The notes under the pieces are model-generated. The model was not told the origin of the DNA and ran no database searches. It worked only from the letters and a program-made list of their open reading frames with translations. The position numbers and the translations under genes are program-made. This document shows positions 32,201 through 46,600 of a stretch of 64,000 nt of DNA, in pieces (the first letter of the stretch is position 1; the number at the start of each line of letters is the position of its first letter). This DNA comes from Spongilla lacustris (Eukaryota > Porifera > Demospongiae > Spongillida > Spongillidae), in assembly GCA_949361645.1 (NCBI GenBank), contig OX442422.1, forward strand, positions 1,598,580 to 1,662,579. The letters are read 5' to 3'.

Positions 32201-35185
32201 CTAATGACAAGTTACACCATAGGCAACATTGGCTTCCATCAGATGGAGGACTGTGTAGGCTTCATTAGTACTGATCTTGAACTGTTCTCCATTCTTAGGG
32301 CATACGACCTCATCATGCACCTCCTCCTGATGCTCCTCCCCCTCCTTATTGGTACAGAGATGCAGTCTGTAGATGCACAGCAGACTTAGAGTGATGGCAG
32401 CACCAGTGATGATCAGGGGAAGGATGAGGGACAGGCTGATGATTATGGTGATGGAGGAGGTGAGGGACACAGAAGGACCTGCAATAGAATGATATAACTT
32501 GCTGCACAACTAACATGTGATGTAAAGTTCTTGTCATTAGTTGGCCAAATGAAGCATGAAGATGATACTTCAATGAGACAACAATATCAGGCCTGAGTAA
32601 CCAAGTTCAATATAAAAGTATTGGGTATGGTATGGTTGCATTAATTCTTACTAACATCACATCAACTTGCACATTGCTATCAATCATATGGCAGTTATGC
32701 TGCTTTGTGCAATGTGTGAAGAGAAGTGTGGAGTTGTGAATTTAAACTGAGATGGAAGATGTCATCTAGTATCTATTTTAGCAACATTTCTTTTCCTTCT
32801 GTTGCACTCACCAATCACCAGCATAAAGGTAGCACTGTTATTACCAAGAATGTTACTGACAACACATGTGTAGTTGCCCTCATCCCCAGTCCTTATGTTG
32901 GTCAATCTCAGAGAGGAGGGATTCGCCCACATGTAGGTCTGGGGATGAGATCCTGAACAGTTCCCTAGAGGTGCTCCATCCTTCATCCACCTGATCTCAG
33001 GGGGTGGGGCTCCACTCCCATTGCACACCACCTCCACCTGACCACCCACCTCAACAGGATTGACTGGTCCTTTTATCTCCACACCAGGGAAGGCTGAAGG
33101 GAGGGAGGTCAACATTATCAAATATAGAACAGGACAAACCAGTTCTCCTTACTGCAGTAAACCAGCTCATGACCAATGGAGTAGTCAGGGACTTCATTGT
33201 CAGCAGAACATGAGTACACACCTCCATCCTGTGGTTGGATGTTGGTGATGGTGAGAGTGTTGGTAGGGGAGGGAGGAGTTGTCCTTGAAGAAGTGAACAG
33301 TTGGAATGGGATATCCATAGACCTCACACACCAACTGGACACTCCCCCCAGCCTTCAGACATAGTGGAACAGCCATTCCAAGGACAACAGCTGGTACTTA
33401 CCTCCAATAGTGACAAAGATGGAGGAGGTGTTGACCACACCCACATAACCATAGAAGAATGCTAAGTAGAATCCTTGAGTAGTGAGGTTAACAGAGGAGA
33501 CGGTGGACAGTTGAGTTGTCAGAGACAGAGATGTTAGAGATGAAGTACAGATCACTGGACATCACCAGAGAGCCATTCATGTACCACTGGACATGGTCAG
33601 GAGGAGGGTATGACATCACCTGTACCATCAGAGTAGTACCACCACCTCCACCCACCACCACTACAGACTCCTTGATGGGAATGGGGACCAGACCTGTTAG
33701 AGCAATATTAACGAACATAATGGTTGAATCCAAAATGCATGCATCTCAGACTCTTAATACAAAATGTCTATACATGTGTTACACAAGCAAACACACCTGT
33801 GCAGGTACATGTGCAGTCTCTTATCACATATGCACACTCACTTGAGACCACCACTCTCCACTGTCTCCAAACTGAGCTGGTTCCATTGGACACTTAACAC
33901 TGGTACATGCCCAAGTCCCCATCCAACAGACTATAAATGGTCATGGTGAACCCACTGATCACCACACGTGGACCTGGGAACACCTCCTCCCCATTCCTGT
34001 ACCACCTCATCCCCAGGCCCACTCCACTGTATACTGAGACATTGGTGCCCACAGAGTTGTCCAAATTGTCCCCAGGACTTGAGGTCACCACCAGGTTGGC
34101 CCTTGCTGGTCAGAGGAACAAGATGGCTACCAATACAGCCAATGTCATCACTCACCTAGGACAGTCAGTGTGGCAGTGTAAGATGTGCTAGGAGTGACCA
34201 GGCATGTCACCTCTGTACCACTGTCCACTAATGACACTGGACCACTTTCCACTATTGCTACTTCTGATCCAAATGTCAGTTTTGTGGTCTGTAGTACTGA
34301 TCCAACAGGAACAGAAGTAATTGCACAGCTCAAAGATGTTGGCCCATCACCAGCAGCTACCATAGAGAACTGGACATTACTATTTCCTTCATAAGCAGTG
34401 ACATCTTCAAGTGGTTTGTAGATGACCAGTCCAGCCCTTGGAGAAGCTGGGGGAGAGGATGGGACAGACCTCATCATGTGTACTGGGAAGAAAGTGGACT
34501 CACCAGTTATGTTAAACCTATATTGTGTTGGGCTGTCCACTGGTAGCATTCCAAAGACATTGGTCACTCTACACTGGAACACTCTCTGTGCAGTCATAGG
34601 GTCAACCCCAATGATGGCAAGGTATCGTCCACCCTCCAGGTAGAGGAACTTGGTCCCATCACTGGGTACAGTTTGGTTGAGGCCATCCACCCAGATTATT
34701 GAAGGTGGAGGGTTGGACCATGACACATTACAGTAAAGGGCCACAATGTTTTCAGCAAATGGATTGGATGTGTTCTTGACACTGTATGTGATATCTTCTC
34801 CCTCACCAAAGACTGCCAACAGAAGGACCACATCATCAACTGTACCACTGTTATTGTGTGGTCACCTCACATGCATAGTAGACAGTGGCTGTTCTGCTTC
34901 TGATGGTCCCAAATGGATCACTGGTAGCCCTACAGTGGTAAGGGATGCCCCCTCTGGAAGCATCCACCCCCTCTACCACAGTGGGTATGAGCAGTGAGTC
35001 ATTGAGCACATGGCCATCAGAGACTAAGGCTGGAGGGTCCCCTCTGTACCATGTGATGGTGGGGGAGGGGTGACCTTGGGCAGTACAGTCCAGCACCAGG
35101 GATGTCTTGTATACTACAGTGTCCTGGGGCTCCTGGGTGAAGTGAGGAGGCTGGCCAGCTGCACAGGCCACTAAATGAAGCAGAA
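32201..35185 (-). pseudogene. Ig-receptor copy B, degenerate
   Basis: The exon positions match copies A/C: 35185-34871, 34812-34504, 34446-34156, 34105-33842, 33693-33402, 33396-33153, 33093-32812, 32478-32201. Defects: exon Ig4 has a 9-bp deletion removing the first Cys (FTCEA lost); Ig5 and Ig6 exons each have a 23-bp frameshifting deletion; the intron between them is reduced to 5 nt (donor GTAAG kept, acceptor gone). No first exon with ATG was found upstream of 35185. The Ig7 exon, membrane span and tail remain open. A truncated or soluble product from the first three Ig exons cannot be excluded. Confidence 0.75.
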
Positions 35186-36270
35186 CTGGGGAGGAGGAAT
35201 GAATAAAGCCTCCTGAGTGTCAGAGGCCCCTACTTCTACCAGTCTGGATAACAACCTCATGGCCTCTGAACGCTTTGAAGCTGCATAATTTCCACAGAAA
35301 AGGTAGTCCCTATAGGAGCACCAAGTAAGACAAGGAGAGGTACATGTCATAGATGACAGAAACTCGCTGGTGTTTAACTTACTATAAGAGCGAGTAAGTA
35401 ATTTTGCACTATTCTGTTAGTTGGTTACCTATCGGAAATATAATAATGTTTAATGTATAATCTGTATAATCAGTATAATTATGATTAATATTATTAACAT
35501 TAGTTTTAACTAGTTTTGGATGTTGAATACCTGGGTGTTCTTTTTTCAAAGTGCTGTAGATATTCCTAAAGCATGGGCTGTGGTTATAATTGCTGATGTA
35601 AATTTAATTAGGATACAATAAAATCTAAAACACCCTCGGCTTAAATTAAGTACATAAATAAAAGATTTGAATAACTCTTCAACTGTAGTCGTAATGGCGC
35701 AAAAAATGTTTAGGAGTAAACCTCAATTTCTTGACGTGGTGTGTTGTATAAAAAGGTTTTTTATTCTCTGTTGTGGATGGTTTCTGGCTGACATCTGCCT
35801 GGGCCGGCCTGGTGAAATGATATCGTTTTAATGGTATACATGTAGTGGTGTCAAGCATTATCAGGTCATAATTCTCGTAATTCCCGGGTGAAATATTTTA
35901 GACTTCATGTAGATGTTGGGGTTATTATATAGATCTCGTTCCAGTCAGTAATACGAGTTTGGGGATTAATTAATTATTCTACCGGTATAGTATAGTATAT
36001 ATAGTATTGGTTATTGCGATTAATTCTGATTACAACTGTCATGACGTCACTGCACTGCACTGAGTAGTGTCAGGACCACAGGGGCGGCCTGTATTTGAAG
36101 TGCCAACTGGAGCGCTCCAGCTGTACAGCCATGTACCTTGAGAGAGCTCACGTGCACTAGAGTATCTCCGGCGCCGCGAGGCTGACAAGTAGGACAATGG
36201 CTTTGTTCTCGCTCACTGCATGCATGCTGGACATTGCTGGTCCGCGAGGGTTGAAATAACGTTTCTGGCC
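35186..36270. other. No gene seen upstream of receptor B
   Basis: AT-rich sequence; nothing recognised. Confidence 0.45.
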
Positions 36271-36326
36271 ATGGCCGACTTTCTTCTGTTTAAAGGTGTT
36301 CGACTTGACTCCAAGCCATCCAAATG
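36271..36326 (+). CDS. Possible first coding exon, unknown gene
   Basis: ATG in a good context (CTGGCCATGG) opens MADFLLFKGVRLDSKPSK and runs into a perfect donor (AAATG then GTAAGT at 36327). The following exon could not be identified; the acceptor at 37307 gives an immediate stop in the required phase. Speculative. Confidence 0.25.
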
Positions 36327-37230
<904 letters not shown>

Positions 37231-37306
37231 TCTTATGACTTCTCCGTATGTGATGTCATCCTGTCAATGATAATCATGTGCACATACTCTTCCTTGTGTT
37301 GGACAG

Positions 37307-37461
37307 GTTCTAAGGACTTGTTGATGACATGCGTCTCAGGACATCTACCATCTCCTCTCCTCAGTAGGAGATGGTTTTCCTACATGTCCCTGGAACAGGC
37401 TGCAAAATGGATGAATATATTGCCCGAGATGTTCAATCCCAAGGTGGAAGCAGGGTCATGA
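37307..37461 (+). CDS. Possible terminal exon, unknown gene
   Basis: After an acceptor-like TTGTGTTGGACAG an open segment reads GSKDLLMTCVSGHLPSPLL ... LEQAAKWMNILPEMFNPKV to a stop. I recognise no family and no partner exon was assigned. Confidence 0.2.
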
Positions 37462-39222
37462 TGCAGCTGTGCTGTGTCATAACAACAGGGACACTGTACC
37501 TCTGCTGACACACTGTGCAGGGGCAGGTTGAGAACGTTCAGGCACAGAGATCTGACAAATTCAAAACAGCGGGTAGGGGGTAAATGATGTCAGTGTACTA
37601 GCACCACCATCTTTAGCTATGTGAATGATATTGGATGGCCTTCCCACTTGCTGAGTGGATATGAAGTGTTCATACCTTATATATGTATGAATTTAAATAC
37701 ATTTTGATTTGAATGCCATCATATTGGGTCCGGGTGCAAACATCTCACCATGCAAGATTAACTCCTATGTGTTTGCCACTGAAATGCAGTCACACATGGT
37801 ACAGCTGCCTTTTAAAGGGAATCCTTGCAGGAGCTACAAAAGCTTTGTGGGTACACCATTGCATCCTCCTCAGTTCAAAATGCCATACCAAACACCTTCT
37901 GCAAGGCCTGAGTATATGCCTCACACTGTTATGTGGTGTCTTTTTAGTTTCCCCTTCAGTCATGCACCCTCTGTAGTGCAACTGACCTTGGTGGTGGTGG
38001 GAATCCATTCAACCTATACAACTCCGCATCATTATTCATAGAAAACAAGCAGACTGTTTAGGCCGAAAAGTGCCGGCCGCACTTAGTTAATGACATACAC
38101 CTTTCACCTGAAGTGTTAACATTGCCTCTATGTCGAATTTACCAGTGGGAAAATTGGCGGCTCGATGCAACTCGCGCTTTTTTAACACATGCTCGAGATG
38201 ACGTAACGGCGTATGCTTATGAAAACGAGGCCAGTGTATTATTGGAAAGCGTAGTATTAATAGTTCACATGTGTGTGTTATAGAGAAATGATTGCTGGTA
38301 CTAATGCATCAGCGTATAATAGCACCAGGTGTAAGCTTCAAGCAAGCCATGCTGTTAAACATTGCATAGCGATAATGAGGCTATCCGCCATCATTTGTAA
38401 ATCATATACCGTAACGCTCTAATTATCAAACTAATTGTCCAGCTCGAAACAGCCGTGAACCTCGATACGCCTTGCGCGCCTGATAGGCCGAGAGAGGGCC
38501 CGCATCAGAGCAATACAGGCATTCGCTTCTGGAAACCGTCCAAATGGCACCGCAGAAGTGTGAAGAGCCACCATCCAAAATGTAGTCATACGTTAACACT
38601 ACTACTACCAGGTGAGCGTGTAGTTATGGCTTATGCGTGTGCATGGGCATAACACTTGTACGTAGTACGTGCTTTTATACGTACATGTTATCTAATGTAG
38701 TAGTAATGTATATACATAAGGGTGCCACCATGTAATCAAATAAAACAAAATTAGCATAATTCCCAACCTTTAGAATTCTACATCCATAGCTAGCTGCTAT
38801 GTTCTATAATAACTTGGTACATGTACGTATGTGTTCTGTAATAACTTGGTGTCTTATTTGATAACTTGGTATGTTATGTTGGTGTGTTCACATTATGTAT
38901 ATAACTGGGTGTGTTGTTGATGTGTTCTGTAATGACTTGGTGTGTTCTTTAATAACTTCATTATTATTGTCATGTGCCTTTAATATTCATTCATTCATAT
39001 CATGAAAAAGATACATTAAACGCGGATAACCAATGCCAAGGTAACGCCATTAGCATTCAAAGGTTATTTCCGCCATAAGCACATACATTAGTTGTAAGCA
39101 AGTACATAATGTCTGGTAGCACCGCCTATCTGATACATAGGTGATGGCGCGCCACGTACGCCACTGTAGGAATAGTTGTATCGATAATTTGGGTCTGAGT
39201 ACGAGACTACGACACCATTAAA
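37462..39222. other. No gene seen
   Basis: It includes (near 38870-38960) a loose repeat of AATAACTTGGT/GTGTTCT words, and no coding signal that I can name. Confidence 0.4.
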
Positions 39223-39375
39223 ATGGCCGCCATGGAGGAGTCACTTTCTTGGGATAACGTTTTTTTTATCGACTTTCTAATACCGTATTTCCTAATTATT
39301 CAATTTCGTTGTACTTCGCATGCGCGAAAGGAGTGCGCCAATTTCAAAACCATGCTGCATGTAGTTTCTTTTTCG
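39223..39375 (+). CDS. Possible first exon upstream of the cassette array
   Basis: AAAATGGCCGCCATGG provides a strong start. The frame MAAMEESLSWDNVFFIDFLI... reaches a donor TTTCG|GTAAGTG at 39376. A second exon-like piece at about 39612-39690 (TTTTAACAG acceptor, GTAAGTCAG donor) follows before the array. The coding nature is unproven; the pair could be the 5' part of a transcript crossing the array. Confidence 0.25.
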
Positions 39376-39699
39376 GTAAGTGTGGGAAGTTATTGGTTGT
39401 TAGCATTAACGTTGCTGCCTGTTGCTAGTGTCCTTTGCTCAGTACTTTCTTGCGATACATGTATACAAACTACAACTACAAAAGTGAAATAGGTTTGCGG
39501 TTGTGTTCGCCTTTGATGTCGCGTGTGTGTTAATATGATTGTATTCATTTTAGTGGGCCATCTTTGGATCCTGGCTCTTGTTCTCAAGTGTACTTTATGC
39601 ATTTTAACAGGAACAATTATTGCACGTGCTGTTTTTTTTGCCTGGCTTCTCGGCGAGCGACGCAAGCAAGCTATACCGTTTTGGTGCCTCGGGTAAGTC

Positions 39700-40429
39700 A
39701 GTTGCTTTAGTGCAGTTACAGGGCTTAAGTAATCTTATTGCGTGGCTGCATTTTGTACGTCAGTCTGTTTGAGGCTCTGCTATTTTTATCCCACAGTTTT
39801 GGATAACTAGCGCCCATGCTTGCATCAGAATGCATCCAACATGACAGGATCACGTGAGTTACACCGACTCAGTGAGGTAGGCGGGGGTACCTACTTGTAG
39901 ACGTTTTCGCTTTGGCATGGGCTGCTAATGTAGTTAAAATTAAAAGCATTCTTTTTTATATCGTACTATCAAACCGGTTGCGTACGCGTGTTTCAAGTTG
40001 TTACGACTGATAGACTTAAATCTTTGAGCACTTTGCGCCATGTTAACCCATTGACGCGAAGTTGTTTCCTCATGCGTGGGCGTACGAATTAACGTACAAA
40101 ATTCATATAAAAGTGATTTATATTGTTTACTACGTAACATATGTGACTGTGTATTCAGTTGCTATATATCACGTGCGTGAAGATCACGTAATCTTATTAT
40201 CATTTGCGCGCTACGTATACAAAAAGTATCGGTGTCTGACACATCATTTACTCTACGTTTGACTGGTCTGATCGTTTTGTATTTGCTCCCTATTTTGAAT
40301 TGATGTCATGTGTTTTTTGGACCATCTGTTTTAATTACAACGTAACTTACAGAACGTTAATACGTATTTAATATATTTGTTAATGGTTAATTAGTAACGT
40401 TGCTATACATGTATATCACGTGCGGGGAG
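39700..40429. other. Spacer before the array, no gene seen
   Basis: Rich in ACGT/TACGTA words and AT-rich; nothing recognised. Confidence 0.4.
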
Positions 40430-40685
40430 GTCCAACTAAAGTGACATAATTTATAAGTACGCGCGTGACAGTAGCGTTACGTACGTTTTCGTCCGATGAC
40501 CACTGACCTTGCGAAGACATCTCTAGGTAAGTATTATCTCGTATACCCAACATTACGAATAAAGTGATATTATAAGTACGTGCATGTAGTTTCGCGCGCG
40601 TGTAACATCCTCTACATGTATACGCGTACGTACGTTTTCGTCCGATGACCACTGACATTGCGAAGACATCTCTAGGTAAGTATAC
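40430..40685 (+). repeat. Two half-units preceding the array
   Basis: Two copies about 145 bp apart carry CGTCCGATGACCACTGAC.TTGCGAAGACATCTCTAG followed by GTAAGTAT (donors at 40534 and 40676). They match the right half of the array cassette but lack the left hairpin arm. They look like the ancestral state from which the palindromic units arose. Confidence 0.65.
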
Positions 40686-43600
40686 ACATGCATTACATAT
40701 CCTTTCCTCCCACGCACACATACACACATCCATCTCTTATCTTTCTGGTGAAGACTGGGGGTTTGGTAAGTGACTACTTAATCTTTAGTTTTAGTTATTC
40801 TGTTTCTGGTCTTTCTTTTATTTATTTTTGTAATCCTCAATCTATTTATTTATTTATTATTTCTTCATATGATTTTCTTCCAATTATCAATGTTTGCATG
40901 CCATAATGTTTTGTAGTGCAGTTATCATGTTTGCTATTTCCTAAATTTCCGATCGGCAAGGTCAGAGGTGGCTTATACCTCTGACCTTGCGAAGACCTCA
41001 CAAGGTAAGTATACTCATGCATTACATATATTTCCTTCCCACACACACATGCACGCACACATACACACATCCATCTCTTATCTTTGTGGTGAAGACTGGG
41101 GGTTTGGTAAGGGACTACTTAATCTTTCGTTTTAGTTATTCTGCCTCTGGTCTTTCTTTTATTTATTTTTGTAATCCTCAATCTTTTATTTCTTCATATT
41201 ATTTTCTTCCAATTATCAATGTGTGCATGCCATAATGTTTTGTAGTGCAGTTATCATGTTGGCTATTTCCTAAATTTCAGATCGGCAAGGTCAGAGGTGG
41301 CTCATACCTCTGACCTTGCGAAGACCTCACAAGGTAAGTACACACATGCATTACATATCTTTCCCTCCCACACACACATGCACACACACATACAGACATC
41401 CATCTCTTATCTTTGTGGTGAAGACTGGGGGTTTGGTAAGTGACTACTTAATCTTTCATTTTAGTTATTCTACCTCTGGTCTTTCTTTTATTTATTTTTG
41501 TAATCCTCAATCTTTTTATTTATTATTTCTTCATATGATTTTCTTCCAATTATCAATGTGTGCATGCCATAATGTTTTGTAGTGCAGTTATCATGTTGGC
41601 TATTTCCTAAATTTCAGATCGGCAAGGTCAGAGGTGGCTTATACCTCTGACCTTGCGAAGACCTCACAAGGTAAGTATACACATGCATTACATATCCTTC
41701 CCTCCCACACACGCATGCACACATCCATCTCTTATCTTTGTGGTGAAGACTGGGGGTTGGTAAGTGACTACTTAATCTTTAGTTTAAGTTATTCTACCTC
41801 TGGTCTTTCTTTTATTTATTTTTGTAATCCTCAATCTATTTATTTATTATTTCTTCATATGATTTTCTTCCAATTATCAACTGATGTTTGCATGCCATAA
41901 TGTTTTGTAGTGCAGTTATCATGTTTGCTATTTCCTAAATTTCTGATCGGCAAGGTCAGAGGTGGCTTATACCTCTGACCTTGCGAAGACCTCACAAGGT
42001 AATTATACACATGCATCACATATCCTTCCCTCCCACACACACATGCACGCACACATACACACATCCATCTCTTATCTTTGTGGTGAAGACTGGGGGGTTG
42101 GTAAGTGACTACTTAATCTTTCGTTTTAGTTATTCTGCCTCTGGTCTTTCTTTTATTTATTTTTGTAATCCTCAATCTATTTATTTATTATTTCTTCATA
42201 TGATTTTCTTCCAATTATCAATGTGTGCATGCCATAATGTTTTGTAGTGCAGTTATCATGTTTGCTATTTCCTAAATTTCCGATCGGCAAGGTCAGAGGT
42301 GGCTTATACCTCTGACCTTGCGAAGACCTCACAAGGTAAGTATACACATGCATTACATATATTTCCCTCCCACACACACATGCACGCACACATACACACA
42401 TCCATCTCTTATCTTTGTGGTGAAGACTGGGGGTTTGGTAAGGGACTACTTAATCTTTCGTTTTAGTTATTCTGCCTCTGGTCTTTCTTTTATTTATTTT
42501 TGTAATCCTCAATCTTTTATTTCTTCATATTATTTTCTTCCAATTATCAATGTGTGCATGCCATAATGTTTTGTAGTGCAGTTAACATGTTGGCTATTTC
42601 CTAAATTTCAGATCGGCAAGGTCAGAGGTGGCTTATACCTCTGACCTTGCGAAGACCTCTCAAGGTAAGTATACACATGCATCACATATCCTTCCCTCCC
42701 ACACACACATGCACACATCTATCTCTTATCTTTGTGGTGAAGACTGGGGGTTTGGTAAGTGACTACTTAATCTTTAGTTTTAGCTATTCTGCCTCTGGTC
42801 TTTCTTTTATTTATTTTTGTAATCCTCAATCTATTTATTTATTATTTCTTCATATGATTTTCTTCCAATTATCAATCTGTGCATGCCATAATGTTTTGTA
42901 GTGCAGTTATCATGTTGGCTATTTCCTAAATTTCAGATCGGCAAGGTCAGAGGTGGCTTATACCTCTGACCTTGCGAAGACCTCACAAGGTAAGTATACA
43001 CATGCATTACATATCCCTCCCTCCCACACACACATGCACACACACATACACACATCCATCTCTTATCTTTGTGGTGAAGACTGGGGGTTTGGTAAGTGAC
43101 TACTTAAGCTTTCGTTTTAGTAATTCTGCCTCTGGTCTTTCTTTTATTTATTTTTGTAATCCTCAATCTATTTATTTATTATTTCTTCATATGATTTTCT
43201 TCCAATTATCAATCTGTGCATGCCATAATGTTTTGTAGTGCAGTTATCATGTTGGCTATTTCCTAAATTTCAGATCGGCAAGGTCAGAGGTGGCTCATAC
43301 CTCTGACCTTGCGAAGACCTCACAAGGTAAGTATACACATGCATTACATATCCTTCCCTCCCACACACGCATGCACACATCTATCTCTTATCTTTGTGGT
43401 GAAGACTGGGGGTTTGGTAAGTGACTACTTAATCTTTCGTTTTAGTTATTCTGCCTAAGGTGTTTCTTTTGTAATCCTCAATCTATTTCTTCATAGTATT
43501 TTATCAATGTGTGCATGCCATAATGTTTTGTAGTGCAGTTATCATGTTGGCTATTTCCTAAATTTCAGATCGGCAAGGTCAGAGGTGGCTTATACCTCTG

Positions 43601-46600
43601 ACCTTGCGAAGACCTCACAAGGTAAGTATACACATGCATTACATATCCTTCCCTCCCACACACACATGCACGCACACATACATACATCCATCTCTTATCT
43701 TTGTGGTGAAGACTGGGGGTTTGGTAAGTGACTACTTAATCTTTAGTTTAAGTTATTTCGCCTCTGGTCTTTCTTTTATTTATTTTTGTAATCCTCAATC
43801 TATTTATTTATTATTTCTTCATATGATTTTCTTCCAATTATCAATGTGTGCATGCCATAATGTTTTGTAGTGCAGTTATCATTTTGGCTATTTCCTAAAT
43901 TTCAGATCTGCAAGGTCAGAGGTGGCTTATACCTCTGACCTTGCGAAGACCTCACAAGGTAAGTATACACATGCATTACATATCCTTCCCTCCCACACAC
44001 GCATGCACACATCCATCTCTTATCTTTGTGGTGAAGACTGGGGGTTGGTAAGTGACTACTTAATCTTTAGTTTAAGTTATTCTACCTCTGGTCTTTCTTT
44101 TATTTATTTTTGTAATCCTCAATCTATTTATTTATTATTTCTTCATATGATTTTCTTCCAATTATCAATGTTTGCATGCCATAATGTTTTGTAGTGCAGT
44201 TAACATGTTGGCTATTTCCTAAATTTCAGATCGGCAAGGTCAGAGGTGGCTTATACCTCTGACCTTGCGAAGACCTCTCAAGGTAAGTATACACATGCAT
44301 CACATATCCTTCCCTCCCACACACACATGCACACATCTATCTCTTATCTTTGTGGTGAAGACTGGGGGTTTGGTAAGTGACTACTTAATCTTTAGTTTTA
44401 GCTATTCTGCCTCTGGTCTTTCTTTTATTTATTTTTGTAATCCTCAATCTATTTATTTATTATTTCTTCATATGATTTTCTTCCAATTATCAATCTGTGC
44501 ATGCCATAATGTTTTGTAGTGCAGTTATCATGTTGGCTATTTCCTAAATTTCAGATCGGCAAGGTCAGAGGTGGCTTATACCTCTGACCTTGCGAAGACC
44601 TCACAAGGTAAGTATACACATGCATTACATATCCTTCCCTCCCACACACACATGCACGCACACATACATACATCCATCTCTTATCTTTGTGGTGAAGACT
44701 GGGGGTTTGGTAAGTGACTACTTAATCTTTAGTTTAAGTTATTTCGCCTCTGGTCTTTCTTTTATTTATTTTTGTAATCCTCAATCTATTTATTTATTAT
44801 TTCTTCATATGATTTTCTTCCAATTATCAATGTGTGCATGCCTAAATGTTTTGTAGTGCAGTTATCATTTTGGCTATTTCCTAAATTTCAGATCTGCAAG
44901 GTCAGAGGTGGCTTATACCTCTGACCTTGCGAAGACCTCACAAGGTTAAGTATACACATGCATTACATATCCTTCCCTCCCACACACGCATGCACACATC
45001 CATCTCTTATCTTTGTGGTGAAGACTGGGGGTTGGTAAGTGACTACTTAATCTTTAGTTTAAGTTATTCTACCTCTGGTCTTTCTTTTATTTATTTTTGT
45101 AATCCTCAATCTATTTATTTATTATTTCTTCATATGATTTTCTTCCAATTATCAATGTTTGCATGCCATAATGTTTTGTAGTGCAGTTAACATGTTGGCT
45201 ATTTCCTAAATTTCAGATCGGCAAGGTCAGAGGTGGCTTATACCTCTGACCTTGCGAAGACCTCTCAAGGTAAGTATACACATGCATCACATATCCTTCC
45301 CTCCCACACACACATGCACACATCTATCTCTTATCTTTGTGGTGAAGACTGGGGGTTTGGTAAGTGACTACTTAATCTTTAGTTTTAGCTATTCTGCCTC
45401 TGGTCTTTCTTTTATTTATTTTTGTAATCCTCAATCTATTTATTTATTATTTCTTCATATGATTTTCTTCCAATTATCAATCTGTGCATGCCATAATGTT
45501 TTGTAGTGCAGTTATCATGTTGGCTATTTCCTAAATTTCAGATCGGCAAGGTCAGAGGTGGTTTGTACCTCTGACCTTGCGAAGACCTCACAAGGTAAGT
45601 ATACACATGCATTACATATCCTTCCCTCCCACACACGCATGCACACATCTATCTCTTATCTTTGTGGTGAAGACTGGGGGTTTGGTAAGTGACTACTTAA
45701 TCTTTCGTTTTAGTTATTCTGCCTAAGGTGTTTCTTTTGTAATCCTCAATCTATTTCTTCATAGTATTTTATCAATGTGTGCATGCCATAATGTTTTGTA
45801 GTGCAGTTATCATGTTTGCTATTTCCTAAATTTCCGATCGGCAAGGTCAGAGGTGGCTTATACCTCTGACCTTGCGAAGACCTCACAAGGTAATTATACA
45901 CATGCATCACATATCCTTCCCTCCCACACACACATGCACGCACACATACACACATCCATCTCTTATCTTTGTGGTGAAGACTGGGGGGTTGGTAAGTGAC
46001 TACTTAATCTTTCGTTTTAGTTATTCTGCCTCTGGTCTTTCTTTTATTTATTTTTGTAATCATCAATCTATTTATTTATTATTTCTTCATATGATTTTCT
46101 TCCAATTATCAATGTGTGCATGCCATAATGTTTTGTAGTGCAGTTATCATGTTTGCGATTTCCTAAATTTCCGATCGGCAAGGTCAGAGGTGGCTTATAC
46201 CTCTGACCTTGCGAAGACCTCACAAGGTAAGTATACACATGCATTACATATATTTCCCTCCCACACACACATGCACGCACACATACACACATCCATCTCT
46301 TATCTTTGTGGTGAAGACTGGGGGTTTGGTAAGTGACTACTTAATCTTTCGTTTTAGTTATTCTGCCTCTGGTCTTTCTTTTATTTATTTTTGTAATCCT
46401 CAATCTTTTATTTCTTCATATTATTTTCTTCCAATTATCAATGTGTGCATGCCATAATGTTTTGTAGTGCAGTTATCATGTTGGCTATTTCCTAAATTTC
46501 AGATCGGCAAGGTCAGAGGTGGCTTATACCTCTGACCTTGCGAAGACCTCACAAGGTAAGTATACACATGCATCACATATCCTTCCCTCCCACACACACA

